Source: Bacteroidales bacterium
GTDB taxonomy: Bacteria > Bacteroidota > Bacteroidia > Bacteroidales > UBA3824
Assembly: GCA_017412115.1 (NCBI GenBank)
Contig: JAFPYR010000065.1
Span: 1-64,000 of the forward strand
DNA: 64,000 bases
Reading direction: 5' to 3'
This document shows, one piece after another, positions 44,923 to 53,874 of the stretch. The position numbers and the translations under genes are program-made. Each line of letters begins with the position of its first letter. Position 1 is the stretch's first letter. Under the pieces are notes generated by a model, which worked only from the letters and a program-made list of their open reading frames with translations, did not search any database and was not told where the DNA came from.

Positions 44923-46258
44923 TCTTAATCAATTTAGTTATAACTGAAACCTTATCTTCCAGCATATCAAGCGTTTTGGCCTCGCACAAAAGTCTTAAAT
45001 AAGGCTCAGTGTTCGACATTCTGATATTAAACCACCAATCCTTGTATTCGACTCTATAACCGTCAAAATCATAAAAAGCAGTCGGTTTTTCTTTTTCAAC
45101 AAAGAAATTTTTAACTCTTTCCATCGCGCCTTTTTTGTCCTCGAGTTTAAAATTAATCTCGCCCGAATTATAATAATGCGTGATTTCATCGATTAAATCG
45201 GAGAATTTTTTACCTTGTTTTTTAAGGTCAGCCACAATTCCAAGAACGATGGAGGCCGCCAAAATTCCCGAATCAGAATAGAAAAAGTCTTTGAAATAAT
45301 AATGTCCGGCAAATTCTCCGCCGTAAATTCCGTCGATTTCTCTCAACTTCGGAGCGGCATTAGCCCTTCCGACTTTCCACATCGCCATTTTGCCAGAGAA
45401 TTTTTCAACGTATTCACCGACCGATTTAGAAGTCCTAATGTCTTCCAAAACCAAACCTTTAGGCTTATCACCGCTCAAGAAATATTGAGCCATAACGGCA
45501 ATTATCAAATCGGGTTTTACGTGCCGTCCTTTGTCGTCAGAAAAAACCACTCTGTCGGCATCACCGTCAAAAACCAAACCTAAATCAAGATTTTTTTCTT
45601 TAACTAAATCCCTGATTTGCTGAGTGTTTTCTTCCATCAACGGATTCGGGGAATGTGCGGGGAAATTTCCGTCAAGATTATCATTTATGTAAAGAAAACT
45701 ATCCTTCCAAATATCTTTTATGATAACGCTTGCCGCACCGTTAGAGACATCAACACCGACTTTCAAATTAGAAAAATCTTTCAAATATTTCTGTTGAAAA
45801 TCAATATAATCTTTTCTGATGTTTTTTTCGATAACTTTTCCTTTTTTTTCAGAAACCGTTATAACGCCCTCTGTTGCAAGCTTTTCCAACTTATCGAGTC
45901 CGGAATCATAACCTACGGGCAAAGCGTTAGTACGCGAAATTTTCAATCCGTTGTATTCCTTCGGATTGTGCGAGGCGGTAATCTGAACTCCGGCTTTGAA
46001 ACCGTAATTAGCGGTCGCAAAATAAACCATCGGCGTTGTTGAAAGTCCGATGTCATAAACGTCAGCCCCTGCGTCAGTAATACCTTTTAACAATGCCTCG
46101 TGAATTTCAGGCGAGGAATTTCTACCGTCCCTGCCGACAATAACTTCGTTTGTTTCAAGGAGTTGCGGTATAAAAAAACCTATCTTATAAACGTCCTCCT
46201 TGTTGAAATCCTTATTGTATACGCCCCTAATGTCGTATGCGTGAAATGCGTTTTTCAT
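44912..46258 (-). CDS. Phosphomannomutase / phosphoglucomutase
   Basis: A 448-residue mutase of the ManB/AlgC type. The N-terminus is FHAYDIRGVYNKDF, the active Ser96 lies in ITASHNPKEYNG, the metal loop is DGDADR, the sugar loop is GGEFAGHYYF, and the phosphate loop is RMSNTEPYLRL. The GEFAGH loop favours mannose/glucose-1,6 enzymes over glucosamine ones. It lies 16 bases after galK and overlaps the M16 protease gene, so it is part of one operon. It would feed GDP-mannose or UDP-glucose synthesis. Confidence 0.93.
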   Translation of the reverse strand: MKNAFHAYDIRGVYNKDFNKEDVYKIGFFIPQLLETNEVIVGRDGRNSSPEIHEALLKGITDAGADVYDIGLSTTPMVYFATANYGFKAGVQITASHNPKEYNGLKISRTNALPVGYDSGLDKLEKLATEGVITVSEKKGKVIEKNIRKDYIDFQQKYLKDFSNLKVGVDVSNGAASVIIKDIWKDSFLYINDNLDGNFPAHSPNPLMEENTQQIRDLVKEKNLDLGLVFDGDADRVVFSDDKGRHVKPDLIIAVMAQYFLSGDKPKGLVLEDIRTSKSVGEYVEKFSGKMAMWKVGRANAAPKLREIDGIYGGEFAGHYYFKDFFYSDSGILAASIVLGIVADLKKQGKKFSDLIDEITHYYNSGEINFKLEDKKGAMERVKNFFVEKEKPTAFYDFDGYRVEYKDWWFNIRMSNTEPYLRLLCEAKTLDMLEDKVSVITKLIKNEQ

Positions 46259-46274
46259 AATTCAAAATTCATAA

Positions 46275-47432
46275 TTAGATTACAGAGGTTCCCTCTTCGG
46301 CCGTAGCGGCGTAGAATTTACACTCGATACCGAATTTCTCTTTATAAAGCGGAGCGATAACAGATTGATATTCTTGAAGTTTATCAGCTTTAATAAGACT
46401 CAAAGTGCAACCTCCGAAACCGCCGCCCATCATTCTCGAACCTAAAATGTAATCCATTTTTTTCGTTTGATCAACCAAGAAATCAAGTTCCTTGCATGAG
46501 ACTTCATACATTTTAGAAAGTCCGTTGTGAGATAGATAAAGCAAATTTCCGAATTTTACTAAATCGTTGTTATTAAGAGCGTTGCAAGCCTCAATAACAC
46601 GAGAATCCTCTTCTATAACGTATTTGCAACGGTTGTAAACAGTATCGGTTATTTCGCCCACAACTTCGTTCAACTGTTCTATTGTTGCATCACGCAACGA
46701 ATTGATATTCGGAAATTTAGACTGAAGAGCTTTAACACCTGTTGCACATTCCTCTCGACGTGTATTGTACTCGCTTGATGCCAACGAATGTTTTACTTTG
46801 GAATCCGTTAAAACGAAAATATAATCTTTCATTTCAAGTTTTGAATACTCGTATTTAAGACTTCTGCAATCGAGTCTGACACAATGGTTTTGTTTTCCGA
46901 AAATGCTTGCAAACTGATCCATGATACCGCATTTTACGCCGACGTATTCATGCTCTGACCTTTGACCGATTTTCGCCATTTCCATTTTGTCGAGATTGAG
47001 GTTGTTGAGCTGAGAAATTCCAAGGCACAAACCGCTTTCAAGAGCAGCCGAACTTGACATTCCCGCTCCAACGGGTACATCACCGCCGAAAACGCAATTA
47101 AAACCCGAAATCTTATGACCCTTCTCTTGAATTATCTGCGTAATTCCGTAAAGATAAGATGCCCATTGCTCTTTCGGGCGGTCTTTTTGATCGATTTTGA
47201 ATTCACAATACGAACCGTAATCGTAAGAATTCAAACAAACTTTTCCGTCCGAGCGGTTGGACATTGCAAAATAAATTGCAGGACTTACAGCGCAAGGCAA
47301 AACGTAACCTTCGTTGTAATCAGTATGTTCGCCGATAAGATTGATTCTACCGGGTGCACGTAGCAAAAGCGGCTCTCCGCCGTAAAGTTCTTTAAATTTT
47401 TCTGTTATTTTTTCCAATAATTGTTTATTCAT
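46275..47432 (-). CDS. galK: Galactokinase
   Basis: A 385-residue GHMP kinase that phosphorylates galactose at C1 (Leloir pathway). The galactokinase signature is RAPGRINLIGEHTDYNEGYVLP (from residue 25), the ATP loop is GDVPVGAGMSSSAALE, and the third motif is GSRMMGGGFGGCTLSLI. The catalytic Asp is in VGVKCGIMDQFAS. It is first in the minus-strand operon with the mutase, the M16 protease and the lipoprotein. No galT, galE or galactose transporter lies beside it; the GH2 gene 45 kb away could supply galactose. Confidence 0.96.
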   Translation of the reverse strand: MNKQLLEKITEKFKELYGGEPLLLRAPGRINLIGEHTDYNEGYVLPCAVSPAIYFAMSNRSDGKVCLNSYDYGSYCEFKIDQKDRPKEQWASYLYGITQIIQEKGHKISGFNCVFGGDVPVGAGMSSSAALESGLCLGISQLNNLNLDKMEMAKIGQRSEHEYVGVKCGIMDQFASIFGKQNHCVRLDCRSLKYEYSKLEMKDYIFVLTDSKVKHSLASSEYNTRREECATGVKALQSKFPNINSLRDATIEQLNEVVGEITDTVYNRCKYVIEEDSRVIEACNALNNNDLVKFGNLLYLSHNGLSKMYEVSCKELDFLVDQTKKMDYILGSRMMGGGFGGCTLSLIKADKLQEYQSVIAPLYKEKFGIECKFYAATAEEGTSVI

Positions 47433-47467
47433 AATCTAAATCCAATTTTTATGTTTATTATCAAAAA

Positions 47468-47475
47468 CAAAGGTA
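47468..47475 (-). promoter_or_regulatory. -7 box (TACCTTTG) for galK
   Basis: A TAnnTTTG match on the minus strand, 35 bases before the galK start. A TTTG lies 17 bases further upstream, slightly closer than usual. Confidence 0.55.
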
Positions 47476-47518
47476 AAAATTTTTTTCAAAAACAAACTCT
47501 AAAAATTTCATAAAAATA

Positions 47519-47551
47519 AAAAAAGAGCCGCAAAAATTACGACTCTTTTTT
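47519..47551 (-). terminator. Terminator after the RNase D-like gene
   Basis: The stem AAAAAGAG-CCG / CG-ACTCTTTTT, with one mismatch, lies just after the stop at 47556 and before the galK promoter. Confidence 0.65.
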
Positions 47552-47555
47552 GGTT

Positions 47556-48137
47556 TTATTCCACGGAGTATAATTGTTTAAAAACTTTCAATCCCGCCCA
47601 AGCATCGGTTGCACCGTAAACCATCTGACTATGACGCAAAACGTTTTCTTCCCAGTTTGAAAGTTGCTGCGCTTTTGAAATCCTAAACCCTAACAAAATG
47701 CCGCAAAGTTTTTTCAATCCCGAATCCTGAATTGAATATTTTTCCTTTGCTAAATTTGCGAGTTCGACGAAACCGCCCGGCTCAAATTGCCGCCATTTTT
47801 GCAACGCCCTAATATCGTCGCGGATAGCAACGCCGGCTTTAATAATATTTTCATCGGACAAAACATCTGCAATAGATTTAGGCAAACCGATTTTACAAGT
47901 CCTTATCAAAAAAGCATGATCCTCAGTTGAAAGTTGCAAAAGCGCAACCTTATTTTTTTGCCCTTTGAAAAAACTCGGTTTAGTCTCGGTGTCAAAACCC
48001 AAAATATCCTGTTGTCTGAGATATTCCGAGGCCTGATCAACAAGTTCCATTGAATCTATCAAATGAATCTCTTTGTCAAAAGCCTTGAGCGGCAGAGAGT
48101 TTAGTTCCTCGTTTGTTATGTTCTGCTTGTAATCCAT
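47556..48137 (-). CDS. DEDDy 3'-5' exonuclease (RNase D-like)
   Basis: A 193-residue single-domain exonuclease. Exo I is DTE (Asp49, Glu51 in LGFDTETKPSF), Exo II lies around IRDDIRAL (Asp106/107), and Exo III is Tyr173-x-x-x-Asp177 in YGATDAWAG. It lacks the HRDC domain of full RNase D and so resembles the short Bacteroidota 3'-5' exonucleases that trim RNA or DNA. Its ATG overlaps the stop of the upstream peptidase gene (TAATG), which suggests translational coupling. Confidence 0.92.
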   Translation of the reverse strand: MDYKQNITNEELNSLPLKAFDKEIHLIDSMELVDQASEYLRQQDILGFDTETKPSFFKGQKNKVALLQLSTEDHAFLIRTCKIGLPKSIADVLSDENIIKAGVAIRDDIRALQKWRQFEPGGFVELANLAKEKYSIQDSGLKKLCGILLGFRISKAQQLSNWEENVLRHSQMVYGATDAWAGLKVFKQLYSVE

Positions 48138-50245
48138 TATTCCTTAATGCCTGCGGTGCTTAATATAAAAGTGTAAACTAACGCCGTTTCTTTGAGCGAT
48201 TCAAAACGTCCGCTGCTACCAGAATGACCGGCTTTCATATTGGTTTTCAGATACAAAGGATTGTCATCCGTCTTCATCTCGCGAAGTTTTGCGACCCATT
48301 TTGCGGGTTCCCAATACTGAACTTGCGAATCATGAAGCCCCGTTGTAACAAGCATTGAAGGATAATCCTGTTCTTTAACATTATCATACGGCGAATACGA
48401 AAGTATGTAATCGTAATATTCCTTTTCATGAGGATTACCCCATTCGTCATATTCTCCGGCAGTGAGCGGAATGTTTTCGTCCAACATCGTCGTAACAACG
48501 TCCACAAAAGGCACTTCTGCAACCACACCTTTATAAAGTTGAGGGTCGGAATTAACGATTGCACCCATCAAAAGTCCACCTGCCGAGCCGCCTTGGGCAA
48601 AAAGTTTATCCTCTGAGGTATACTTTTGGTCAATCAAAAATTTGCTTACATCAACAAAATCGTTGAAAGTATTTTTCTTTTTCAAAAGTTTACCGTCCTC
48701 ATACCAAGAATATCCTAATTCACTTCCTCCTCTGATATGCGCTAACGCAAAAACAAAACCTCTGTCTACAAGCGAAAAAATACTTCTGAAAAAGTTGTCC
48801 TCTTCACTCAATCCGTATGCGCCGTAAGCATAAAGCAACATAAGATTATCACCACCTTCAAGAGTTACATCTTTTTTGTAAAGTATTGATACTGGGACTT
48901 TTACGCCGTCCCTTACCGCAACTTGAATACGTTTGACATCGTATTTGTCTTTATTGAAAGTAGGAACGGAATCTTGTTTTAAGATTTTCTTTTCGTCCGT
49001 TTGTAAATTGTATTCAATCACGGAGTTAGGCGTGTTGAATGAAGAATAACCGTAACGGAAAGTATTGGATTTTGCCTCCGGATTATAACCTGTCCAAGCT
49101 GCGTAAGTTTCTTGTCCGAAATTCAAAAGTTTTGACTTATTGGTCTTTAAATCAATGATTTCGTAACAAACAAGACCTTCACGCATCTCCTCCAGAACAA
49201 GATAATTTTCAAAAACCTCAAAATCCTGAATATAAACGCTGTCCCGATGCGGCACGAGAGTTTTCCAATTGTTGTTATAACTAATTGAATCACAGGTTTT
49301 AATACTAAAATTTTTGCCGTCTTCATTGGTTCGGATATAAAACAAATCGTTGCAATGATCGACGTAATATTCGTGATTTTTCTCGCGTTTACGGAAGATT
49401 ACAGGGTCTTTGTACGGATTATTAGCGGGAATAACTCTAACCTCGCTCGTAACGGCATTGTTGTGACAAATAAAAATGTATTTGTCGGATTTGCTTTTCT
49501 CGAGCGTTAAATCAAAAGTTGGGTCGTCCTCGTAAAAAATCTCCTTGTCCTGCGAACAATCCAACTGAAGAATATGTCTAAAAACTTTGAAAGCTCTCAA
49601 AGTCGTAGTCTCTTTGCTGACATAAAACACTGTGCGTGAGTCTTCTGCAAAAACTATACCGCCGTCGGTGTTAGGAATTTTATCGCTTTAGTCTTCGTCT
49701 TTCAACAAGTTTTTGAAACGAATTTCGTAACGTCTTCTTGAAATAGTGTCAAGAGCGTATGCTAAAACCTGATTATTAGGGCTTATAACAATTTCATCAA
49801 CGTCGCAATAATCGTATTTTTCTGCTAATTCATTGACATTGAGCAATATTTGTTCTTGAGCAGTGTCTAAATCCGTTCTCCTGCAATAGATTTCGTAATC
49901 TTTGTCTTTTTGGAAACGCTGATAATAATAGTAACCGTTTTCAAAATACGGAGCAGTCATGTCTTCTTGCGAAATTCTCGCTTTCAACTCGCTGTAAATC
50001 TTATCATTAAGCTTTTTATGTTTTTTAAGAAAACTATTTTCCAAATAATCGTTTTCCTGTTTTAAATAGTCGGTAACTTTAGGATTTTTCCTTTCATTCA
50101 TCCAATAATAGTTATCGATTCGTTTGTTAGAAAACTCATTAAATTCTTTAGGTATTTTTTCAGCTTCAGGCGGTTTAACGCCGGAATTACAAGCACTTGA
50201 CATTGCTAAAACAAATATTATGTTTAACTTAAACAGATTTTTCAT
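48137..50245 (-). pseudogene. ptrB: Oligopeptidase B-like S9 peptidase with an in-frame TAA
   Basis: One 703-codon frame broken by a single TAA at 49690-49688. The N-terminal part (185 residues) has a lipobox (MSSAC) and IDNYYWMNERKNPKVTDYLKQEN. The frame continues without shift after the stop as SDKIPNTDGGIVFAEDSRTVFYVSKE, then the beta-propeller and the catalytic domain: Ser in GGSAGGLLMG, Asp in GLHDSQV, His in KAGHSGSSGR. A Leu codon TTA changed to TAA would explain it (KDED-L-SDKIPN). The family removes short peptides after basic residues. Either the protein is truncated, or a catalytic fragment starts at the GTG at 49630, or the base is an error. Confidence 0.87.
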
Positions 50246-50276
50246 TTTCTGAATATTTCACCAAAATTTCAAAAAA

Positions 50277-50284
50277 CAAAGGTA
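50277..50284 (-). promoter_or_regulatory. -7 box (TACCTTTG) for the ptrB-like gene
   Basis: A TAnnTTTG match on the minus strand, 31 bases before the start at 50245. Confidence 0.5.
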
Positions 50285-50359
50285 ATGATTTTTTTTGTTA
50301 TTTTGCAAGTTTTTTTTGTAATTTTACAGCGGAAAAATTTTAACAAAAATCTTAAAATA

Positions 50360-51133
50360 ATGGAAAAATACTGGTTAATTTTTAACCCTTCAAACGAAAT
50401 TCTTTTGAAAAACGGTTCTGAAATTCCGCTTTCCCTTCTTCCGCCTATTGCGCCTCAAGAAGATAACCATACTTTTGAATTGCCTGATATTGAGGGTATT
50501 GAAAGTTTTTGTTTTGGTGTTGATGAAAATACCAAAGCCCCCGAAGGTTTTGAGTTCATCGGATTAAGACAATCGCATTTGAAACTTCCGCTGGCGATTC
50601 ATTATAAAGCCGGAAAAGCCTCGGAACTTATAAATTTTGACTTTACGTACAGATTTTGTCCAAGATGTGGCACCAAAAGTTATTATTCCTCACCAATCAG
50701 TAAAAAATGTCCAAAATGTCAAAAAGAGATTTGGCCGCCGATTAATCCGGCAATTATAGTGCTGATTTACAGAGGAAAAGACGAAATTCTCCTCTCGAAG
50801 GCACTAAATTTCAGAGGGAGTTTTTATGGTCTGACGGCAGGATTTTTGGAAACTGGCGAGAGTATCGAAGAGTGCATCGTGCGTGAAATTAGAGAAGAAA
50901 CCAATCTTAAAGTTAAGAATATCAAATATTTCGGCTCACAACCGTGGCCCTATCCCTCGCAAGAAATGTTAGGATTTTTTGCCGAATACGATAGCGGAGA
51001 AATCAAAATTCAAGAAGAAGAACTCTCGGATTGCCGTTGGTTTAGACGCGGAGAGTTGCCCGAAATTCCGCCCAAAATCTCAATGGCAAGGATGCTAATC
51101 GACTATTGGTGCACTCACAGAGAAGAATTTTAA
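50360..51133 (+). CDS. nudC: NAD(+) diphosphatase / NADH pyrophosphatase
   Basis: 257 residues from the ATG at 50360 (MEKYWLIFNPSNE), the usual NudC length; the longer frame upstream is low-complexity leader. The zinc ribbon uses Cys100, Cys103, Cys117 and Cys120; the Nudix box is GFLETGESIEECIVREIREET (161-181); and the NADH-specific SQPWPYPS motif is at 193-200. It hydrolyses NAD(H) to NMN(H) and AMP and can decap NAD-capped RNA. Single gene, divergent from the peptidase gene. Confidence 0.95.
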   Translation: MEKYWLIFNPSNEILLKNGSEIPLSLLPPIAPQEDNHTFELPDIEGIESFCFGVDENTKAPEGFEFIGLRQSHLKLPLAIHYKAGKASELINFDFTYRFCPRCGTKSYYSSPISKKCPKCQKEIWPPINPAIIVLIYRGKDEILLSKALNFRGSFYGLTAGFLETGESIEECIVREIREETNLKVKNIKYFGSQPWPYPSQEMLGFFAEYDSGEIKIQEEELSDCRWFRRGELPEIPPKISMARMLIDYWCTHREEF

Positions 51134-51185
51134 TACCGATTTCTCTAAAAAATTATGGAATTTTGAAAAAAATGTAATCTAATTT

Positions 51186-51216
51186 TTTGAAGTTTCAAAG
51201 GCAGTTTATAAATTTG
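51186..51216 (+). promoter_or_regulatory. Promoter TTTG-N19-TAAATTTG for the LysE gene
   Basis: TTTG at 51186-51189, 19 bases, then TAAATTTG at 51209-51216. Both boxes match the consensus and lie 38 bases before the TTG start at 51254. Confidence 0.75.
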
Positions 51217-51253
51217 CAAACTTTAATCAAGAAATTACAAAATATTAGTTAAA

Positions 51254-51907
51254 TTGGATATTTCAATACTATACAGAGGAATCGCAATCGGATTTTTAGC
51301 TGCTTGCCCTATCGGAGCAGTAGCAATTTTGTGTACGCAAAAGACCATTCAAAAAGGCTTTTTTCAGGGTTTTTTGATGGGATTAGGCTCTGCGTTCGGC
51401 GACTTTTTTTATGCAATCGTAACGGGATTCAGTTTGTCTTTTATTTCCGATTTCCTTGTAAACCACAGAGTTATATTAGGAATTTTGGGCAGCATTTTAA
51501 TGCTCTATTTAGGTTGGAACATTTTTATGAAAAACCCCGTAAAACAATGGAAAGAAAACAAAAAAGCCGACAGCGTAAAATCAAAACGCAAAATTCTCGG
51601 TGATTTTGCCGCAAGTTTCGGTCTTACAATATCTAATCCGCTGACAATCATTGTTTTTGGCGGACTTTTCACCGCCTCGGGGGCTATCAGCAAAGAGACT
51701 CCGCCGCTTGAGACGACATTTTTGCTTTTGGGCGTAATACTCGGCGCAATTGCTTGGTGGGCTCTTTTGGCGTTTGTCGTTAATATTTTTAGAAACAAAA
51801 TAGGGCCAAGACATATCATGTGGATAAACAAAATCACGGGATTGTGTGTCATGATTTTCGGCATTAGTGTTATGATTACTGTTATTTTCTTTAATGACAA
51901 ACTCTAA
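51254..51907 (+). CDS. LysE-family exporter
   Basis: 217 residues with about six hydrophobic helices. The N-terminal GIAIGFLAACPIGAVAILCTQKTIQKGF is the LysE/RhtB signature and SNPLTIIVFGGLF the second one. These carriers export amino acids or related small molecules across the inner membrane. The start is a TTG: no in-frame ATG lies between the promoter at 51186-51216 and this point. The end overlaps the start of the esterase gene by 14 bases, so the two are coupled. Confidence 0.9.
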   Translation: MDISILYRGIAIGFLAACPIGAVAILCTQKTIQKGFFQGFLMGLGSAFGDFFYAIVTGFSLSFISDFLVNHRVILGILGSILMLYLGWNIFMKNPVKQWKENKKADSVKSKRKILGDFAASFGLTISNPLTIIVFGGLFTASGAISKETPPLETTFLLLGVILGAIAWWALLAFVVNIFRNKIGPRHIMWINKITGLCVMIFGISVMITVIFFNDKL

Positions 51908-52778
51908 AAAAAAATTATGGTTATTAATTTTAACTCTTTTTGCTACCTGCTTGATAATTGAAAAGGGTAGGGGCTTTAAGGGTTTTTATAACCCGTATTT
52001 TCCACGTGAATTAGCCTTTCAAACCCTTGAAAATCAAAATCTTAAATTAGACGTTTATTTCCCTAAGGATACGCTGAAAAAACACCCGACTCTGATTTAT
52101 TTTCACGGCGGAAGTTGGGTCAGCGGCAAGAAATGCAAAGTCTTGGAACGCTACCGTAATTTCACCGTTAAAACATTGTTGGACAACAATATAGAAATAA
52201 TTTCGGTGGATTACCGTCTTATCGGTCTGAATAATCATTTGGAGGATTGCATTTCGGATTGTCAGAAGGCTGTGGATTTTTGTATTAAAAACGCTGAATA
52301 TTTGAAAATCGACACCTCAAAACTCGCATTATGGGGCTCGTCAGCAGGAGCGCATTTAGCCCTGATGACTTACATTTTAGAGCCTGAAAATCAAAAGTTT
52401 AAGTTTATAATTGATGATTTTGCTCCGACAAATATTTCCGTGATGTGGTCAAAAGCGCCGGATTTTTTCAGAAAAGAAATTTCAACTTATTTTTACAGTT
52501 TAAAAGAAAAAGATTTAGAAAAATTCGATTCGCTTTCAAAGTTTTTTTCGCCCGTGAATTATACCGAAAAATTGAAAAAAATTCCCGTTTTGATTTCACA
52601 CGGAAACACTGACAAAATCGTAAATATTTCACAATCAGAGGTTTTGATGGATTCACTTAAAACTAATGCAGAATTTTTTGTTTATGAAAATTTAGGACAC
52701 GGTTTCAAAGGCATGGATTCTGTTAGGATAAAAAAATATGCAGAAAGAACCTTAAATTTTTGCAAACGGAATTTTTAA
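51894..52778 (+). CDS. Alpha/beta hydrolase (esterase, BD-FAE-like)
   Basis: 294 residues. An N-terminal hydrophobic segment (KLWLLILTLFATCLIIEKG) is a signal anchor or signal peptide. Oxyanion motif HGGSW, nucleophile Ser in GSSAGAHLAL, Asp in SHGNTDKIV and His in GHGFKG make a complete triad. It resembles the hormone-sensitive-lipase/BD-FAE group that removes acetyl or feruloyl groups from plant carbohydrates, but the substrate is inferred only. It overlaps the LysE gene by 14 bases. Confidence 0.9.
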   Translation: MTNSKKKLWLLILTLFATCLIIEKGRGFKGFYNPYFPRELAFQTLENQNLKLDVYFPKDTLKKHPTLIYFHGGSWVSGKKCKVLERYRNFTVKTLLDNNIEIISVDYRLIGLNNHLEDCISDCQKAVDFCIKNAEYLKIDTSKLALWGSSAGAHLALMTYILEPENQKFKFIIDDFAPTNISVMWSKAPDFFRKEISTYFYSLKEKDLEKFDSLSKFFSPVNYTEKLKKIPVLISHGNTDKIVNISQSEVLMDSLKTNAEFFVYENLGHGFKGMDSVRIKKYAERTLNFCKRNF

Positions 52779-52825
52779 GCATTTAAAGTTTTTTATTATC
52801 TTTGCCGCAAAAATAAAATCTTAAA

Positions 52826-53302
52826 ATGAAAAGAACTTTAGTATTATTGGCAGTTTCTTTTTTGGGTTTAGCAGCTTGCCAACCCTCTAAAGAACAAATA
52901 AAATCGTCTGTTGATGCACAACTCGTTATAAATAAAGGCATTGACAGTGTTTACAAAATCCTCGAAAATTCGTACGAAACTTATCACGCCGGCACAATGG
53001 ATGCTGCCTTAGAGGGTTTTTCATCGTTTTTGACCAAAGCAGAAACCGACTTAAAAACCATTAAACCCTTGACGGAAAGCGGACAACTCACTTCGGCATT
53101 AGAAGGAAAAATCGCCGTTATGAAATCTATCGCTGCTAACGAGGCTGTTGAACAAGTCAGAATTTATAAACTCCCTGACACTGTTTTCACTGACGATTTG
53201 CGTCAGAAATGGGACAAAATGTCAAAAGAGGTAAATCAAAAAATTTCTGAGGCTCAGAAAAAAATTGACGAGGCTTGCTCTCAAATCAACAAATCTTTAT
53301 AA
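52826..53302 (+). CDS. Small helical lipoprotein, paralogue A
   Basis: 158 residues. MKRTLVLLAVSFLGLAAC gives lipobox Cys18. The rest is predicted mostly helical, with the pattern SYETYHAGTMDAALEGF..., IAVMKSIAANEAVEQVRIYKLPDTVFTDDLRQKWDKM and a C-terminal coiled-coil-like helix. The next gene shares the same layout (TYDTYVAKKMDAAL, ELVRLYKVPENEF). The pair resembles the LIC11966-type surface lipoproteins, but this is a guess from memory of the pattern. Function unknown. The two genes are 14 bases apart and should share an mRNA. Confidence 0.82.
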   Translation: MKRTLVLLAVSFLGLAACQPSKEQIKSSVDAQLVINKGIDSVYKILENSYETYHAGTMDAALEGFSSFLTKAETDLKTIKPLTESGQLTSALEGKIAVMKSIAANEAVEQVRIYKLPDTVFTDDLRQKWDKMSKEVNQKISEAQKKIDEACSQINKSL

Positions 53303-53316
53303 CAGAGAAAAAAAAT

Positions 53317-53811
53317 ATGAAAAGATTTAATTTTGTTTTTATTTTGGCGCTAACACTATTTTTTTCGTGCAAACCCTCGCCAAAAGATGCAGCCGTTTTC
53401 AACGACCGTTTAATGTCAGAGCAGAAAAAAGTCATCATAAAATACGATGAACTTTTGGAAACTTATGACACATACGTCGCTAAAAAAATGGATGCCGCGC
53501 TCTTGGAATTTCAAGAGCAGGTAGACAATTCGATTGCCGCGGTCAAAACAATTCCCGCAATCAAAGAAGGTGAAAACTTAAAAGACGCTATTTTGGAGTA
53601 TTTAGCTGTTTATAAAGGTGTTGCGGAAGACGAATCTCAAGAATTAGTAAGGCTTTATAAAGTCCCTGAAAATGAATTTTCGCCCGAAATGCGCGTTACT
53701 TGGGACAGCAAATACAAGGCCGTTGATACCAAGCTCAAAGAGGCTGACAAAAAACTTCAAGCCGTTCAAGCCGAATTTGCAGAAAATTTTCATTTAACAT
53801 TGGCAAAATAA
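53317..53811 (+). CDS. Small helical lipoprotein, paralogue B
   Basis: 164 residues from the ATG at 53317, where a lipoprotein signal (MKRFNFVFILALTLFFSC, Cys18) begins. A paralogue of the preceding gene: it keeps YDxYxxxxMDAAL, the block EYLAVYKGVAEDESQELVRLYKVP and a terminal KLKEADKKLQAVQAEF helix, though most other positions differ, so the duplication is old. No enzymatic motif. It ends before a strong hairpin shared with the convergent TatD gene. Confidence 0.82.
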   Translation: MKRFNFVFILALTLFFSCKPSPKDAAVFNDRLMSEQKKVIIKYDELLETYDTYVAKKMDAALLEFQEQVDNSIAAVKTIPAIKEGENLKDAILEYLAVYKGVAEDESQELVRLYKVPENEFSPEMRVTWDSKYKAVDTKLKEADKKLQAVQAEFAENFHLTLAK

Positions 53812-53835
53812 AATTTTTCAACACATAGAAATAAA

Positions 53836-53874
53836 AAAAAGGCGGACAAAGAAAATAAAAAAGTCCGCCTTTTT
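53836..53874. terminator. Bidirectional terminator between the lipoprotein pair and the TatD gene
   Basis: A perfect 12-bp stem AAAAAGGCGGAC / GTCCGCCTTTTT with a 15-base loop. Confidence 0.85.

Noticed and set aside
49628..49690. Independent second peptidase gene starting at the GTG at 49630
   Set aside because: The frame is continuous with the upstream part across one stop codon, and the intervening residues match the family, so one interrupted gene is simpler.
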